Assembly: GCF_020829685.1 (NCBI RefSeq) | Contig: NZ_JAIVFR010000384.1 | Span: 1-6,474 of the forward strand | DNA: 6,474 nucleotides | Source of the DNA: Nostoc sp. CHAB 5715 | GTDB lineage: Bacteria; Cyanobacteriota; Cyanobacteriia; Cyanobacteriales; Nostocaceae | Direction of reading: 5' to 3' | In this document: positions 5,563 to 6,474 of the stretch, in pieces | Layout of the letters: the number at the start of each line of letters is the position of its first letter | Numbering within the stretch: position 1 is the stretch's first letter | The notes under the pieces: generated by a model | What the model saw: only the letters and a program-made list of their open reading frames with translations | What the model was told of the DNA's origin: nothing | Databases searched by the model: none | Made by a program: the position numbers and the translations under genes

Positions 5563-6474
5563 ATGTTACTCATGCTCAGACGCTTACGCAACCGTAAAAT
5601 TTTCTCGGTGGCTATGCTTGTGCTTGTTATATGCTTTACTCTGTTAAGTGTGCGTTTATTTGGGCAAAGAATTATGACATCAGCACCCCAATTGCTCACC
5701 GACCCATTTTTGCAACTGCCAACTGAAACCTCAGTGCAAGTAGTTTGGTTTACTGAGTTTGCTGGTGTTAATCACACAGTAACCTACGGTGAAAATCTTA
5801 AACAAACTGCTAAGGCAAATACTACCAAACTCAGTCGCACTCGTGAAGACCAACACTCAAAAGTTGCAAACCAAATCAAAGACGGACAAGTTTATCAAAA
5901 ACCCGTCTGGCGTGATATTTGGCGACATGAGGCTGAGGTGATTGGGTTAACTCCTGGTTTGCGGGTAAACTACCGCATTACGAGTGTGCGAGAAGACGGT
6001 GAGAATGTTAACAGTGATGTTTTTAGCCTCGCAGCTACTCCAAAACCGGATACACCACTAAAAATTTTACTCACCTCTGACCATCAGTTAAAGCCGATGA
6101 CAGCAGCAAATCTGCAAAAGGTGGTAGAAACAGTTGGACGGGTTGATGGGGTGTGGTTTGCCGGTGATTTGGTCAATGTTAGCGATCGCGCCTCAGAATG
6201 GTTTGATGATAATAGTGGTGGTGCGTTGTTTCCCAGTTTACAAGGTCGTGCTAAATATGACATGACGCACGACGGTGTTAAGACAACCTACACTGGTGGA
6301 CAAATAATTCAACATGCACCCATGTTTACTTGCATTGGCAATCATGAGGTGATGGGGCGATTTACCAGAACGGGAAGTTTAAATGATGAATTTGATGATA
6401 CAATTCCCCGTGCCGTCGCTCAAAAAATCTATCGGGACAAATCTTTAATAGATAATTCTTTTAATACTAATACC
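5563..6474 (+). CDS. Exported calcineurin-like metallophosphoesterase, purple-acid-phosphatase-like, runs off the right edge
   Basis: 304 residues are visible. An N-terminal basic stretch (RRLRNRK) followed by a hydrophobic segment (IFSVAMLVLVICFTLLSV, about residues 12-29) is a signal peptide or membrane anchor, so the enzyme acts outside the cytoplasmic membrane. Residues about 60-160 resemble the fibronectin-III-like N-terminal domain of purple acid phosphatases (SVQVVWFTEF, HEAEVIGLTPGLRVNYRITS). The metallophosphoesterase core then begins: LLTSDHQ (169-175, Asp173), VWFAGDLVN (197-205, Asp202) and CIGNHE (257-262, Asn260 and His261). These are the first three metal-ligand motifs; the remaining His motifs lie beyond the window. 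ATG 5563 is chosen because it sits just before the basic n-region. ATG 5572 is an equal alternative, and TTG 5530 lies 11 bases after AAAGGAG and would add eleven residues. Likely role: hydrolysis of phosphomonoesters or diesters for phosphate scavenging; the substrate is unknown. Confidence 0.85.
   Translation, partial: MLLMLRRLRNRKIFSVAMLVLVICFTLLSVRLFGQRIMTSAPQLLTDPFLQLPTETSVQVVWFTEFAGVNHTVTYGENLKQTAKANTTKLSRTREDQHSKVANQIKDGQVYQKPVWRDIWRHEAEVIGLTPGLRVNYRITSVREDGENVNSDVFSLAATPKPDTPLKILLTSDHQLKPMTAANLQKVVETVGRVDGVWFAGDLVNVSDRASEWFDDNSGGALFPSLQGRAKYDMTHDGVKTTYTGGQIIQHAPMFTCIGNHEVMGRFTRTGSLNDEFDDTIPRAVAQKIYRDKSLIDNSFNTNT

Noticed and set aside
5490..5699. Minus-strand 69-codon frame antisense to the phosphoesterase start
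   Set aside because: It overlaps the clear signal-peptide and N-terminal coding region on the plus strand and shows no protein-family character.

Overview
The window looks like an accessory region of a filamentous or otherwise large-genome cyanobacterium (Nostocales-like). The evidence is two copies of the HIP1 octamer GCGATCGC (4269-4276 and 6182-6189), moderate to low GC, a palindromic intergenic repeat built on GTAGGTTGGGTTGAGG of the kind scattered through such genomes, and gene families common there. No RNA gene, CRISPR array, transposase or replication gene was found. The assignment to cyanobacteria is an inference from sequence style.

Layout from left to right. Positions 1-341 (minus) are the 5' end of a helicase-type gene that leaves the window on the left. 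Its first 113 residues match my memory of cyanobacterial helicases with a phospholipase-D-like N-terminus. Positions 372-719 (plus) are a short coiled-coil gene with an internal 54-bp repeat. A perfect hairpin at 729-754 lies between this gene and the convergent genes to its right. Positions 766-1436 (minus) are an overlapping antitoxin/PIN-domain toxin pair (VapBC type), with a small palindrome upstream that may be its operator. Positions 1492-1585 are a 94-bp palindromic repeat. Positions 1606-4599 (minus) are a 997-residue Eco57I-class N6-adenine DNA methyltransferase with a TaqI-like recognition domain. Positions 4600-5562 hold no convincing gene, but contain a 415-bp structure: imperfect 34-nt inverted repeats around 14 tandem copies of a 21-bp unit. 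From 5563 (plus) to the right edge runs the N-terminal part of an exported or membrane-anchored calcineurin-like metallophosphoesterase with a purple-acid-phosphatase-type N-terminal domain.

How the genes may work together. The methyltransferase and the helicase lie on the same strand, with the toxin-antitoxin pair between them. This suggests a DNA-modification/defence island in which the methylase marks self DNA, the PLD-helicase could supply translocation or cleavage, and the VapBC pair stabilises the locus. That functional link is inferred from gene order and family knowledge. The phosphoesterase on the right looks unrelated.

The most unusual parts are the phased 21-bp array inside inverted repeats and a 19-bp perfect inverted repeat that places a copy of the helicase start region at the left edge of the window. 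The latter may be an invertible segment or an assembly fold-back.
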